A DNA stretch of 64,000 nucleotides from Spiroplasma melliferum (GCA_005222125.1 CP029202.1:930001-994000), one strand, 5' to 3'; positions 32,152-45,351 are shown, counted from the stretch's first letter. The notes: generated by a model not told the origin, from the letters alone. Numbers and translations are program-made.

Positions 32152-35100
32152 TTAACTTTCCATCATAACAATTTCTTGAATATTTAATTGATTAATTTTT
32201 TTCATTTAAATAAAGTATGAGATAACATATAAAATAATAATTCCTCCCAAGATAATTGGTAATGTAATTAGTCCCGTTCCAATTGGAACATAGAAATTAA
32301 AGAACATTAAAATTTTTTGAGTAATTGTTCATGCCAAACCTCAAGTGATAAAATATCCAAGTAATCAACCAACAACGGCAAAGGGAATAAAAATTCCTAA
32401 AGTTAAATTATTAATTTCTCAGCGACTATAACCTTGTACTTTCATTGTTGCAATAATTTTAATAAATTTTTTAATAAAGAGGTCAATTGCAAAATATATT
32501 GTAATAACTGAAACCATAATGATAATAACAATAAAAATTAAAGCAACTGATAAAGCAACGATAATAACCCGACTCATAATTTTGGCTTTAATCCCAACAT
32601 AATCAGCTGTTAAAACAGATGAACTATAAGAAGTCGTAAAATTATTTAATGATAAATCACCATTTGTTGATGATAACGCATAACGATTAATTTGATCAGA
32701 TGGTTGGAATTCTGTTGTATATTTTCCATTGTATCATTGCATTATATTTAAGTTACCATCAATGTTATTTGTTGGAAATGAACTAATTTGATTAGCATTA
32801 TTGATACTAATAAAAAGGCGCGGTGTATCATAAGTTGCAACACTTTTAGCAATTTTAACTTTAACTGGTTTTTGGGTTAAAGATGGCGCAGCTTTAATAA
32901 AGTTGTTATCAACAGCAGCTTGATATCACGTTGTTGGAATTCCATCAACAAAATCACCACTATATGCTCCACCAAAACTAAAATCATATGGTTTAATAAC
33001 TCAGTATTCTTTATCATCAATTTGTTCTTTTCGAATAATTTTATTTTTTCCAACTGTTAATTCTTTTAATAAAGTCCGTTGGACACCATTACTCAATGTA
33101 ATTGTTTTTTTACTTCAAATTGCTTCCATCGCCGAATTCCTTGGAATTCATAATTCAACATTATTTAAATTATGATATTCACTCTTTCGATCAGCAGTAA
33201 CATAATATTTCGTTTGTGAACTTGTATTATAAGTAAAATAACTTTTATCTAATGAATACAAACTTTGATAATTATTTAGATCTCATCCAGCAGAATTACC
33301 ATTTAAATTATATTTTCAGTTTTGATATTTTAAATCTGTATTATTGTTAGTAAATTCTGTTCATTCATTCTGACCAGTATTGTATTGTAATGTTGTTACT
33401 TTAGGGGTTAATTCAATTTCTTGCCCAACATTAAGATTTAATTGATGTAATGCGGTAACATTAGCAATTGCGTTAATTACTTTGCTATCATTATTTGCTA
33501 AAATAGCACGCTCTGCGGATGATAATTTTAGCATTTTTGTATTTGGATTAATTCCATAAACAGGAAATTGATTATCATTATACTTCCCATCAAAACTAGT
33601 AAAAACATCATCAGTTACTGGATTATAACTCATTGTTCCAATTCCCAATGCAAAATGATTTGCTCGATCAGGATTTTTATTTCAATCTTCTTTAACTGCA
33701 GCTGGGATAATACCATTTGTTGCTTTACTAAAACATGTTCTTCATAATGAAGGATAATCTTCCTGGTCAGTAAATGGTGGATATGGAATTGCTCCAATTC
33801 CCAATGCTTTTGGTAATACGGTACATAAAATTTCTGATACTAAAGCTCGAACACTATCACCAGTCGGAGAATTTTTTACTAAGTTATTTAAATAATTAAA
33901 AATTCCCAATGATAAATTAGTTCCTGATAAAGTAACAAAATTATAAGATAACATATCTTTTAAGATGCCAGCTACAGTTGGTTCTTGTTTTACCGCTTTT
34001 AATGGTTTAATTGTTGCTCCCCCATCAATACTATAGTAATTTGCTAATGGCGTCATACCACCAATTGGATATAAATCTTGTTCAATCGGATCAGCTGTCT
34101 TAGGTACATTATCAATTCCATTTCATGCATAAGTTTTATAATAAGAAAATGGATTATTACTTATGACATTACTATATTTAACTTCACTACCATATTTAAT
34201 GTTTTTATAATAATTTGTATTAAAATTTTTTGCATAGACTGGCGCTAATAATGAGACAGTCAAAGTAAATGTAACTAAGGCAAAAATTCCTAAATAAGTA
34301 AATGCTTGTTTTAATGACGTTGATAAAACAACCATCCGGAAACGTCCAACAAAGGTTTTAAAATGAAAACTACGGACAGTGCGGGCTAAACTATTATCAA
34401 CTTTTAACTCACGCATTGGATGAATTAAGCTTAAAACTTCTGTTTTATTAATTGAAAAATAACAAGTAATAAAAGTAATAAATGATAAGAAAATAACGAA
34501 GAATCCAATTAAGAAAAGCAAAATCATTCAGTTTCAAGTAAAACTTCAATTTATTATAAAAAACATATTAAATAATTTCACTACAAATAATTGGACGGTA
34601 ATTCCAACTAATCAACCGGTTGGTACAGCAATTAAAATACTAACCATTAAAATGCTTCAATATGAGAGAGCAATTTCACGTAGATAATAACCAGCAGCTT
34701 TTAACATTCCAATTTGTGGTGACTCACGTTTAATCATTTCTTTAATAATAATATATGAAACAGCAAATAGTGTTATGGCAAAAATAATAATGAAGAATAA
34801 ACCAATATAAATATAAACATTAATTGTTTTCGCTAGTAAATCATAGCGCCGTGTTAATGAACTTGTTGCTTCTTTTGGCTCAAAAACACCAATTGAAGGA
34901 TCATTTCCATGGGCCTTTGAACTTTTGGTTAACATTTGAGTATAAAAATCTAATTGATTGGGATTATTTGCATAATATTTTTTAAAAATTGCTAAATTTG
35001 CGGCTGGGTTATTTGTTAAACTTTTTAAAAATACTCGTGAATTATCCTTTAAACTAATTAAACCTTTATTATTATCTTCTGCTAATAAAGACATTCCATA

Positions 35101-36516
35101 AGACGATAGATAAATAAGAACATCCGTTTTAAAATCAGGAATAAAATCAGTTTCATAAATAGTTGGATAAATATTTAAGGTATCACCACCAGTTGCTCCA
35201 ATTGTAAATGTTCGTTCACCAATTTGGATGTTATCATGCAAATTTTTATGATGTGCTTTTAGATAATTAGGGCTAACAACAGCATAATAATTACTAATTG
35301 TTGATTCATTCAATGATGGTCCTGCCCACTCATTAACCTTATCAAAAAGATTTAATTGTTTTTCTTTTAATAAATCATGCCATCCAATTACTTTATATTT
35401 TAAATTATTAGTAATATCCCAAGTTGTAACTTCTTGTCGCATTGCAACATCAAAATTGCTAACAACTCCTAACATTGTGTAATAAGTTTGAACAAAATTA
35501 AGAAAAGAACTTCGTTCACTATAATTACCAAAAAAAGGAACTTTATTGAATAAATTACCAATAACCATTCGTGCTTCATTAATTCCAGTTTGATTTAATT
35601 TATCAATATATTGCCATGGTGATTGTGCTAAATATTGAATTCGTGTTTCCTTGTTTCCGCTTGCATCAGTTACATTAAAACGAGTAGCAACCCCAAAACT
35701 ACCTCGAAGTCCTTCTTCAAATAAAGTATTTTGTGAAATATTGGTTACCACTGTTTTATTGTCTTGTTTCCCCAATGTTAAACTAATATCCGGAATATTA
35801 AATTTAGTAAAATCATTATCAACTGTTTTTAAATTTCAATCTCAGCGTTCAATTGCTTGCTGGTCGGCATCTGCTTTACCATTAATAAAATTAGCAATTT
35901 TTGCTTTAATTTCTTCAATCGTTGCATTAGTCTGTTTTTTTAAAAAACTAGTATTAATATAGTCAGTAACAATTCCTAAAAAGTTTTTATATATTTGCGT
36001 TGTATAAAATAGTTTAAAATATTGGTCAGCTAAAGCATTATAACCCATTGCTCGTAATTTTGCTATTAATGAGTTTTGATAATTTGGAGCAGTTGTTCGT
36101 AATGTTAAATTTAATGTTAAATTAGTAATTGTACCATCAGTTAATTCAAAATTAATATCAGATGGTGATAATGCAGTAAAAACATCTGTTGCTGCTGCAC
36201 CAATTGTAATTTTTGGATATGTCAATTTATTATCATTGTTTTCTACTAAAACATATTCTGTATCAAAAGCAAAACTCGGAGTAATTGTTTGCATATTTGA
36301 ATTTTCAAAATCCATCGCTGAATAATGAAATGAATAATCATAATCAAAGCTACCATAACCCATTTGTCGATTTGCTGATTGTAAACTAGTGACCGTTGTA
36401 AATAGACAAGAAGTAATAATTGAACAAATGAAAATCAAAAGGAGCAATGAAATAAATTGCCCTTTTGCTCTAATTATTCCTAAAATTCCTTGCTTCATTA
36501 ACAATGTTTTTTTCAT
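32152..36516 (-). CDS. Giant FtsX-type ABC permease
   Basis: 1454 residues, one frame with TGA as Trp. An N-terminal transmembrane segment (about residues 18-40) is followed by a 540-residue extracellular domain. A first FtsX permease module follows at about 575-790 (YIYIGLFFIIIFAITLFAVS, PQIGMLKAAGYYLREI, then two more spans). A second large extracellular domain (about 790-1290) and a second FtsX module near the C terminus (ATMKVQGYSRWEINNLTLG) complete a MacB/LolC-like two-module layout. In mollicutes such proteins pair with an ATPase, which is not in this window. It follows the 730-residue lipoprotein gene by 22 bp, and AAGGG precedes the ATG. Function in export or surface-protein handling is inferred. 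Confidence 0.8.
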
Positions 36517-36538
36517 GTTTAGCCCTTATATTCTCATT

Positions 36539-38731
36539 TTAATCATTTTCAATTGCATCATAATAACGTTTTCATTGCCCGCTACTATCTTTTGCAAATC
36601 ATTGAATATTAGAAATTACTCAATATTGATGACTATCATCACCAGGATTAATGTTCATTCAAGTTACTTTATATTTATAGTGCACTTTTTGATAATTATT
36701 TCCTAGACCATCATATTTCATAAATCAATCCAAATCCCGATTACCTAATGCTTTTAAATAAGCTGCATTTAAATCTTGATAAGTCTTAATTTCTGATTTT
36801 GGAATATATCAGTTTTGATGTAAATATAAATTAGCAGCAACATCAGCATCACCTGTACCTTTATATTCAATGTCATAAGATAATTTATTTTCTTCTAATT
36901 GACCATTGCTAATATTTCAATTTGCTCCTAATAATAAATTATTTGAATATTCATATAAAGCATTATTAATTGCTAATAAATCTTTCCGTGTTTCTGAATC
37001 TGGATCAAAATATAATTTGTTTAATAATGCTCTTACTGGTTGCGTACTATCATTAAACCATGTGAATGCTAAATCCATAAATGAATCTTTTGCTGGTGTA
37101 GATGGATCATCACTACCTGTTAATAATTGTGTAATTTTTGTTTGATTTTGTTCTTGGTCAGTTGCTTCTGATCATGGTAACTTACTAACTTCTGTTAATG
37201 CATTGGCACTTTGTAAAATTCCTTTTGATAAGGCAACAACAAAACGATTAATATCATTAACATTTAAGGTTCCTAAACCACCTTCTGATTTTGATAACAT
37301 CATTTTTGACATTGACTGTAATACTACTTTAAACCCAGGAGTAACTACATTAGCAGCAAGTTTTAAAAAACTACTAATTGAATTATTTGCTTCTTCTTGG
37401 CGTTCGACATCTGCTTTAGTATATAAATCATCAAGATATTCACCAAAATCAGTAAATAATTCAGCTAACGATTTTGTTGAAGCATCTTTTTTAAACAATA
37501 AGTCAACTAATCGTAAGTTTGGTGTTTTACCATTTCACATTGCATCACGATTTTTATATTGACCTTCTGGTTTATTTAAGTCCAATCCCGGTTGCATTGG
37601 TCTTACTGCCAATAAATCACTAAAGACTTGTGATTGCGCATCAAAAAAAACATCAATTTTTTGCTTAATTGCTTGTCTTTCGGTACTATCTTTCCCTAAA
37701 AGTTGCAACGCCTTTGTCACTCCAAATTTTGCAAAAGTATAATTTGCATTTTCTTTCGTTGGATCATTTGGTAATTTAGGAGAAGCAAAAATCTGATAAT
37801 AAATAGCTCCTAAAATACTTCCCATAAAAGTTCCATCACTATCTCCTGATAATGCTAAAAATTTATTCAACTGATTAATATATGCTTTTGATTGTGAACG
37901 GTCTGTAAACATATCAGCCATTGAAATTAACTGTAAAATTATCGCTAATTTATCTTGTTCTTCTGATTTTTGTGCTGTTTTAAATGGTCCTCCCGCCGCA
38001 AATTTTTGATTATTAATAATGAAGTTTTGATTTGTGTCAGTATCAAATTTAATATCTTTTGTCGCCATTGGATTATAATCCATATTAAAATTATAAAAAT
38101 ATGTTGTTCGTGGCATCTCAAATATTGCTTTATTACATGCATCAACAATGTTTTGATTAATTCTTTTATCATCACACTTAGTTGGTAAAATTTCCTTTAC
38201 AATTGAATAATTTGACAATGGTCCTCCATCATATCAATAGTTTAACATATTACTATTTTTTGCTAAATTAGGAATTGATGGTAAAGGATCTTTATCAGAA
38301 TAGTCAGAAATTTTTTTCTTAGTTTGTTTTTCCGTATTATATAATTCATTATCCAATAAATTCATATAATCATAATTTGATGATAAGGTTGTTAATGGCA
38401 TCCCATCGTTTTTATTTAAATATTTGTCACGATAATAATCAATATCAACAATATTACCATCTTTATCTTTATATGAATCAGGTAGGCGCATTAACATTTG
38501 TAACATTGAAGGTGTATATGTATTTAAGTTTTCATGTCGATTTGCAATTGTTGCTTTTGTAAATAAAGTTGTTTGTAAAATTTTTGATTTTAATGGGCCA
38601 TTAGGTAAATTTTCAACTGATGAATCTTTATATTTATCTTCCGCTGATTTTGCTTTAGTTTTACAACTAGCAGTAAGAGCTGGTGTTGCTACTAAAGTTG
38701 CCGCTGCTAAAATATTAAGTAACTTTCGCAT
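36539..38731 (-). CDS. Large lipoprotein paired with the FtsX permease
   Basis: 730 residues with a prolipoprotein signal ending in ALTASC (Cys23), so the mature protein is surface-anchored. The body is mostly helical and polar (SLAELFTDFGEYLDDLYTKA) with no recognised domain; long aromatic stretches occur near the C terminus (HQYWVISNIQWFAKDSSGQW). Several TGA Trp codons are used. It is the first gene before the giant permease, which suggests it is the partner lipoprotein of that complex. In mollicutes this gene pair is common next to ABC systems. Confidence 0.7.
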
Positions 38732-38806
38732 TATTATTCTCTCTTTTCTTTTTAATTAATAAATAATTTTAAATCATTGAATTAGTGAAATAAATTAATT
38801 CTTATT

Positions 38807-39709
38807 TTATTCTTGAAGAATCCCTCTTCAACCATTAATTTCATTTCTTAAGAATTTATTTGGTAAATTTTCTAAACCATTTTTTTCACTAATATTAAAA
38901 AAGCGAATATTATTTAACAATAATAAAAGTGCAACAAGATCAATTGAATTATCATCATTAATTTGTCATAAATTTTTCATTGTTTTTTTAACAGTTTTTA
39001 TTAAGAAAAATAAATCTAATAAACATAAAACTTTAATTATTTTTAAAATAATTTTAAAAAACAATGAACGATCTAAAATTTTTAAATCGGCAGACCCATT
39101 TTCAAAATTACTAATTAAAATTAAAAAAGTTAAAATTCGGAAAGCAAAATCATGTAAAAATGTTGTTTTTAAATCAAATAAATAAAAAAATGTGATAATA
39201 AAAATAATTGAAATATTTTTTATTAACCATAATACTAAAATATGATTATTATTAACATAATAAATTCAGTTTCATAATTGTTTTGTTATTAAAAATGAAA
39301 ACAACAATGAAAACAAAACTGACATAACTAATTTTAAAATATAGTTTAAAAATTGTTTGTTTATTAAAATAATAATTGTAATAAAAAATTGTAAAACTAA
39401 AACAATGCTAAGATAAATACTAGTATCTGTTTTACTTGCATAAATTTGTAAAAGAATAATTTGTAAAATTAAAAGCACAATAAACTCACTAACAGCAAAA
39501 GTCGCCATAAAGAAATATCTTGTTGCTAAAGATTTTGTTTCATTCTTTCTAGTGTGAATAGCAAAAAAATATTTTACAATCTTTAAAACAAGATAGCATA
39601 AAACAAAATTAGTAAGAAAAATTATTGCAATACATTCCAATAACGGATTAAAGAAAAATGAAGTTGAATTTACGATCTTAAAATTTGATCATTCGTGTAA
39701 TAAATTCAT
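38807..39709 (-). CDS. Polytopic membrane protein, unknown function
   Basis: 300 residues with about seven hydrophobic segments (FLTNFVLCYLVLKIVKYFF, FIVLLILQIILLQIY, LSIVLVLQFFITIIILI and so on) and short basic loops. AGGAGAG precedes ATG 39709. No motif is recognised. It is isolated from its neighbours, with its own terminator region, and codon use is like its surroundings. Confidence 0.6.
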
Positions 39710-39777
39710 TTTTCTCTCCTCACAAATTTCAATATAATCCGATATTGCTTATTAATTATATTAAAGCAAAAAGATAG

Positions 39778-39805
39778 AAAAAACAAGATACTAACTCTTG
39801 TTTTT
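39778..39805 (-). terminator. Intrinsic terminator of the hydrolase gene
   Basis: AAAAAACAAGA / TCTTGTTTTT with a 7-base loop, 20 bp past the stop at 39827. Confidence 0.75.
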
Positions 39806-39826
39806 AAAAAAATAAGTTGCTGTTAT

Positions 39827-40762
39827 TTAAACAAAAAGACTCTTATTATAAAAATTTAAAATATCTTGATAAATCTCTTTTTTAATTGGTTCATTCAAAA
39901 TCTCATGACGAGCATTTGGATATAATTTAACTTTAACTTTTTTTCCTGCCTTTTTATATAAATCAACAGTTTTCATAACCATCTTCCCATATTTTCCAAC
40001 TGGATCATCAGCACCCGCAATAAATAGTAATGGCAAGTTATCTGGTGTATTTTTAATATTTTTCTTATTTGTAATAAACAACAATCCTGTAAACATATCT
40101 TTAAAAGCACTTGTTGAAAAAACTTGTCCTGTTAACGGGTCATTTGCAAAAGCTTCTTGAACTGTTTTATCTGTTGATAATCACTCAGTTCCTAAATTAC
40201 CTTCCTTTTTATAGCGAGAATTTAATGGTGCATAAGAAAATTTATAAATAAAATTATCCTTTGATTTTGGTCCTTTCATTTTTTGCCCAATTTTAGCCAT
40301 TTTAACTGAAAATTTTAATAATCGTTTTGAGTAATGAACTGTTCCACAAATAACTAATGCTGCAATATTTGTGCCATATTTTATTGCATAATGACGGACC
40401 ATAAAAGACCCCATTGAATGACCAAACATTACAATTGGTTGGTTCGGATAACTTTTTTTAATATAAGTTGTTACTTCATATAAGTCATCAATAATTTTTT
40501 CTCAACCTTCTTCTTCAGCAAAAAATCCAAGATCCTCTGAAGACAGCGCTGTTTTCCCATGTCCGCGATGATCGTCTGCAATTACAACATAATTGTTTGC
40601 TACTAAAAATTTGGCAAAATTATCATAACGAAAAGCATGTTCTGCACTACCATGAACTAGTTGAACGATCCCCTTAATATTTTTATCATCATCAGGTTTT
40701 CATTCATACATATGTAATTCAATGCCATCCCGTAAGGTATGTTTTCATTCTCTAAATTTCAT
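39827..40762 (-). CDS. Alpha/beta hydrolase, monoglyceride lipase-like
   Basis: 311 residues, cytoplasmic (no signal). The MGL/lysophospholipase layout is seen: oxyanion HGSAEHAFRYD, DDHRGHGKT, nucleophile GHSMGSF, acid Asp in FIAGADDPVG and His in NARHEILNE. It would hydrolyse short esters or monoacylglycerols. The start is uncertain among ATG 40771, 40768 and 40762; I chose 40762 because GGGA lies eight bases before it. It is unrelated to the two anchored hydrolases at 3927 and 13106. Confidence 0.85.
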
Positions 40763-40918
40763 TTTCATCATCCCATCAATTTAATGTAAAAGCAATTTTT
40801 TACCCTTACAATATTATCCTTCCTAATTAATGTATAGATAAATTATACAATAAATTTCCATAAACATTAGAATAACTCAATTCTCATCCTAAAAATATAA
40901 GTTAAATTTATTATTTGC

Positions 40919-40954
40919 AAATAAAAAAGTGTTAAAATAAACACTTTTTTATTT
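40919..40954 (-). terminator. Intrinsic terminator of the ABC exporter gene
   Basis: AAATAAAAAAGTGTT and its complement (40940-40954) around a 6-base loop, overlapping the stop codon of the exporter. Confidence 0.85.
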
Positions 40955-42856
40955 GCCCTGGTTACCAGCACGATGAAGGTCACGGAATGGACCATCAATC
41001 GCAATTAACTCATCGTACTTACCATTTTGAATAATTCCTTGCCCTTTTCCTAAGACAAAAATTTGATCAACATTTTTAATTGTACTTAATCTGTGCGCAA
41101 TTGAAATCGTTGTTTTACCAACCATAATTTTTTCTAATTCAGCTTGAATTTCTTTTTCCACAATATTATCTAAAGCACTTGTTGCTTCATCTAAAATTAA
41201 AACTTGTGGATTTTTTAAAATCATTCGGGCAATAACTAGCCGTTGTTTTTGACCACCTGATAGCATAAACCCTCGTTCTCCTAAAATAGTATTATAACCA
41301 TCTTTTCAACCCATTACTAAATCATGTAAGTTCGCTTTTTTACAAGCTTCAACTACTTCTTCATCTGTTGCATTAAACATTCCATATTTTACATTATAAA
41401 TAACATCCCCAAATAAAATTTTTGGTTCTTGCTCAACATAACCAACATGTGTTAAATAACTTGCTAAGTTTAATTTTTTTAAATTAGTGTTATTAACAAT
41501 AACTTCCCCACTAGTTGGATCATAGAAACGTAATAATAATTTTGAAATTGTTGATTTACCACTTCCAGTTTCTCCAACAAAGGCATAACTTTTTCCTTTT
41601 TCAAAAGTCACTGTTGTTTTAGGTAAAATAATAACACCTGGTTTTTCAGGATATTCAAAAACAATATCTTTTAAAATAATATCTCCTTTAACTTCTTTTA
41701 CCTCTGGAGCATTACGGTTTGGTTCAATTGTTGTATCAACACGAATTAATTGAATAATTCGTTTTGTTGAAGCTGTTGCACGTGCTAATCCTGGCACTAA
41801 TCCAGTTAATGTTCAAATTGGAAATGCCAAAGTATTAACACCTGTAATAAAGGCTGGTAAAATTTTCATAATACGATTAGTATGTTCTGCGCCTTTATTA
41901 CCATATAAAATGATACTTGCTAAGACAACAATCACTGTTAAACTTAATGCACATAAAATAATAATTGTTGTCATTCGTGCTTGAATACGATTTAAACGAC
42001 GATTAACACGGTAATATTCTTTGTGAATTTGTTCAAAACGAACACGTTCATATTCTTCTGTTCCGGTTGCTTTAATTAGGGCGATTGATGCAATTCGATC
42101 GGTCACATCTCCATTAACATCTGTAATTTTTGCACGAACATTTTCTGTTTCTGATGCTTGTGAACGGAAAGTTACTGCAACAGCAACCATAAATAATGAT
42201 GTTGAGCCTAAACAAATCAATGCTAATTTTCAATCAATATTTAATAATGAAACTGCACTACCAATAAATATAATTGGAATACTAATTAAGTTAGCTGGGG
42301 TTAACTGTGATTCATCCCCAATAACTTGTGTATCATTAATTAATTTAGTCATTGTTTCTCCAATTTTTTTATCAGAATAATAACCTATGTTTAAATTAAC
42401 TAAGTTATTTAATACCGCATTACGGACATCGATTTCAATATTCCGTCCTAGCATGCCTCCTACTCGTTCACGAATATTTGTTGTAATTACGGCAATTAAT
42501 AAGTCCACACCAATGATAATTAATCATATATATCATCGTAATCCTGTTGTTACTGAAGTTGGATCATCACCAAATTCATATAAAATTTCACTCATTAATT
42601 GGTTAATTAAAAAAGTCATTATGACAATTGAAGTCGAACTTAATACTAACGCTCATAAAATTGTAAACGAACGTAATAAATAACGACGGTAATAAATTGC
42701 AACTAACTTAAAAAAACCAATTCGAGGTGCCTTGATTCTTTTCATCATTTCTAATGGCGTTTCTTGCTTACGAGCTTGATTTTTTTCATGTAATTCATTG
42801 TAATCTAAATTCTTTTCAATTTTATTAATATCAATTAATTCTTTAATTTTCCCCAT
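40949..42856 (-). CDS. ABC exporter, fused membrane and ATPase domains
   Basis: 635 residues. A long cytoplasmic N-terminal tail (about 55 residues), then six transmembrane segments, then an ATP-binding domain with Walker A GETGSGKS (428-435), ABC signature LSGGQ (532-536), Walker B LILDEA (Asp556) and switch His588 (IAHRLS). This is the MsbA/LmrA-type half-transporter that works as a dimer and moves lipids or drugs out of the cell. GGTGAGGTTATG at the start. Monocistronic, with terminators on both sides. Confidence 0.95.
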
Positions 42857-42928
42857 AACCTCACCTCATTTCTTAAAAAATGCGAGCCTAATATTTGCTC
42901 TCTTATCAATGTATTATATCAAAAAAAT

Positions 42929-42958
42929 AAAACTTTTTTAAAATTTTAAAAAAGTTTT
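42929..42958. terminator. Bidirectional terminator after the His-rich membrane protein gene
   Basis: AAAACTTTTTTAAAA directly joined to its complement, with T-runs at both ends. It lies between the convergent-facing ends of two same-strand genes, so it ends the gene at 42959. Confidence 0.6.
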
Positions 42959-43885
42959 TTATACATATATTCCATATCGATCAACTAATTGTCTTGTCCG
43001 TTGCTCTAGTAACAAAAATAAAGTCGCATTTACAATATACTTAGCCGTAAAAATTCCAAAGAAAATTCCGATAAAAATTAAAGTATGTTGTCATGACTCA
43101 AAAATAGATGCCATACCACTATTATCGTGGTCATGATCATGCCCAGCATGCGCAACAGTAATTTGGTTAGATCAATCAATTTGATTACTTGTTATATTCC
43201 CTGTCGGAACTAGCACATTCAAACTATCGTGTAGAACATGCGCATGGTCAACATCCGGATGCGTATGACCCATATTTACTAAAATTTTTGCAACAATTAA
43301 AAATGAAATTGCTTCAATTAAAGCACATATTGGTACTATAATAACAAATGCCAAGATTTTTTTTCCTCATTTAATATTAGCAATTTTATGATGATGATCA
43401 TGTGCTTTTTTAACATGATGATATTCATGAATAGTATGGTCTTCGACATTTTCTGGAACCGTAATTTTATGACAAGCATTAAATAAAATATAATAAACAA
43501 ATCAAGTTACAAACACAACTAAGATATTAGAAATCATAAAGAATGCCATTTCAAGTCAAGTATGATGCCCATCAATTAAATTATGAATTCAGGGTAATGC
43601 AATTCCTTCTAATAAAGCAAATCCTAATCCAACAATTGCAATTGAATAAATAATTACTAAAGTATCAAAAAATCGTAAACCAAACGTTGCCCCTCAAGGA
43701 GTCGGAACACTAAAAACCTCTAGTAAACTTAATCCAACAGCCATAGCTAAAAAAATCGCAGAAGCAGCAATTTTAAACGTAATTGATCTTTGATTATATA
43801 ATTCCTTATGAAAAACTGATTTTTTAATCCTAGTTCAAATCTTATCATTTTGTACTGTTAAAACATCGGTAGTATTTTTTTTCAT
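42959..43885 (-). CDS. Membrane protein with His-rich loops, possible ECF S component or metal transporter
   Basis: 308 residues with about six transmembrane segments. The first three (ASAIFLAMAVGLSLLEVFSV, LRFFDTLVIIYSIAIVGLGF, then LEMAFFMISNILVVFV) resemble an ECF S component. A cytoplasmic loop contains HEYHHVKKAHDHHHK, and an outer loop contains HTHPDVDHAHVLHD and HAGHDHDHD, clusters of histidine and aspartate that would bind Ni, Co, Zn or another metal. Metal uptake is a reasonable guess; it is not proven. Transcribed alone, between terminators. Confidence 0.6.
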
Positions 43886-43986
43886 TATCTTTTTCCTTTC
43901 TTATTTATAAAAATTATAATTTATTTTTATAAAAAGTCAAGTTTAAATTATGAGTTTTTATAAAAAAAAATTATAACTATCTAAAC

Positions 43987-44019
43987 AAAAATAAAAATAG
44001 ATTAATATCTATTTTTATT
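43987..44019 (-). terminator. Intrinsic terminator of rnpB
   Basis: AAAATAGAT-TA-ATATCTATTTT stem followed by TTTATTTTTG on the minus strand, just beyond the 3' end of the RNA. Confidence 0.75.
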
Positions 44020-44024
44020 AGTAA

Positions 44025-44405
44025 AGTTACAACATCATAACCCACGTTCTGTTTTTATTTCTTAAAATAAAATACTAGTTATTTATCTATCAATTATTAA
44101 ATTGATCCCCTTGTTTTTTCTGCTTCAAAACAAGAAGTTCCCTTACCAAAATTTAGGTTTCTCGCTTGTGGGGTTTACCCGTTCCATTTTTTAAATTTCT
44201 TTAAAAACTCGTTTCTGTGGCACTTTTATAGAAAAAACTCCATATTATTTAATAATAACGTAGGATTTTTTTCAGCCGTCATAAGTAACCTTATGCCTAA
44301 TTTTATGAATTAAATTAGCACAAACACTACAATCATCACAGATTGTGCGAGCGTGGAGTTTCCTCTATTAACAAGATGTTAATAGCAACTAGTTCTGTTA
44401 TAACT
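44025..44405 (-). ncRNA. rnpB: RNase P RNA, type B
   Basis: Catalytic RNA that trims the 5' leader of tRNA precursors. The type-B core is plain on the minus strand: GAGGAAACTCCACGCTCGCAC near the 5' end, GGGTAAACCCCACAAGCGAGAAACC in the middle (in two separate parts), and ACAGAACGTGGG near the 3' end. The ends are set by the P1 stem AGTTATAACA (5') with TGTTGTAACT (3'), which pair with one G-U. That gives about 381 nt, close to the usual type-B length. A consensus -10 lies just upstream and a terminator downstream. Confidence 0.95.
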
Positions 44406-44412
44406 CATATCT

Positions 44413-44441
44413 ATTATACTATATCTTAGAGATTAATTAAA
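44413..44441 (-). promoter_or_regulatory. Promoter of rnpB
   Basis: -10 TATAAT (44413-44418 on the minus strand), 17-bp spacer, weak -35 TTTAAT (44436-44441). The expected +1 falls at the 5' end of the P1 stem. It overlaps the region just before the gpsB stop. Confidence 0.65.
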
Positions 44442-44446
44442 TAAAT

Positions 44447-44773
44447 CTAATCGTTATTTATTTTTCCTTCTAAGTTATGAATCCGTTTTATTAAATCCGC
44501 TTTTGAAAATCCTTCTTCTTCTAAACGAGCTTTTTGGGCTTTTGTTTCATCAAGTTGAGCTCTTAAAACATCATTTTTATCTTGCAAATCATTTAATTGT
44601 TGACGCAAATACTTAATTTCTTTATTAAAGTCATTCGTAATTCCTTCAAAAACGCGATAATCTGTCGCAACCATATCTAAGAATGTATCAACTTCATTTG
44701 GATCATAACCTTGATAATCAACTTGGAATTCCTTATTAATAATATCCGTTGCTCGTAATTTAATTGTTTTCAT
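44447..44773 (-). CDS. gpsB: GpsB/DivIVA-family cell-division protein
   Basis: 108 residues. The N-terminal DivIVA motif is clear: LRATDIINKEFQVDYQGYDPNEVDTFLDMV with the YDPNEVD core, followed by a coiled coil (LRQQLNDLQDKNDVLRAQL) and a short acidic tail. In Firmicutes GpsB links division and wall synthesis; in this wall-less organism it may still act at the septum or with the cytoskeleton. The rnpB promoter lies just after its stop. AGGTGTAAAAA precedes ATG 44773. Confidence 0.9.
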   Translation of the reverse strand: MKTIKLRATDIINKEFQVDYQGYDPNEVDTFLDMVATDYRVFEGITNDFNKEIKYLRQQLNDLQDKNDVLRAQLDETKAQKARLEEEGFSKADLIKRIHNLEGKINND

Positions 44774-44841
44774 TTTTTACACCTCATTTACAAGGAACAA
44801 AGTTCCTTTTTTGATAATTAATTATTAAAGGAGGAAACAAA

Positions 44842-45351
44842 ATGTATCTACCCAATAATCGTGGCATGTTTCTAGAATCTTTACTTAATTATACTATTCA
44901 AAAATATTTTGATAATAATACTAGTCTTTTTTTTAAACGGCCAGTAAATATTATTCCACTTGAAAAATACCAGCATTTAATCACAAAAAGTTATTTTAAA
45001 ACAAAAACTGGATGTGATTATTATGGACTTTATCAAGGTCATTATATTGAATTTGAAGCAAAAGAAACCAATCAACAAAAATTTAATTTAAACAATATTA
45101 AGACACATCAATTACAACAATTAGCATTAGTTCATAATCATCATGGCATTAGTTTTATTATTATTTACTTTCATTCCTATGACCGTTATTTTATTTTATC
45201 ATATCAAAAATTAACAGAATGAATAAAATTAATGCCAACAAAACAAATACCACTTTCATATTTTATTGAAAATGGCCATGAGCTTTTTTTAGTTTTTCCT
45301 AATTTCCTTGATTTTGAACCAATTCTTAATCAATTAATCAATTATATTTAG
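44842..45351 (+). CDS. recU: Holliday junction resolvase RecU
   Basis: 169 residues. The RecU/Mrr-like endonuclease core is visible: NRGMFLESLLN at the N terminus, then GCDYYGLYQGHYIEFEAKET with the metal-binding Asp, Glu and Lys of the PD-(D/E)XK fold, and a C-terminal SFIIIYFHSYDRYFIL strand. It resolves recombination intermediates. AAAGGAGGAAACAAA precedes the ATG. It converges on and overlaps the DnaD-like gene by 26 bp. Confidence 0.92.

Noticed and set aside
45338-45340. TGA taken as the stop of the DnaD-like gene
   Set aside because: TGA is Trp in this genome; the gene continues to TAA 45326.
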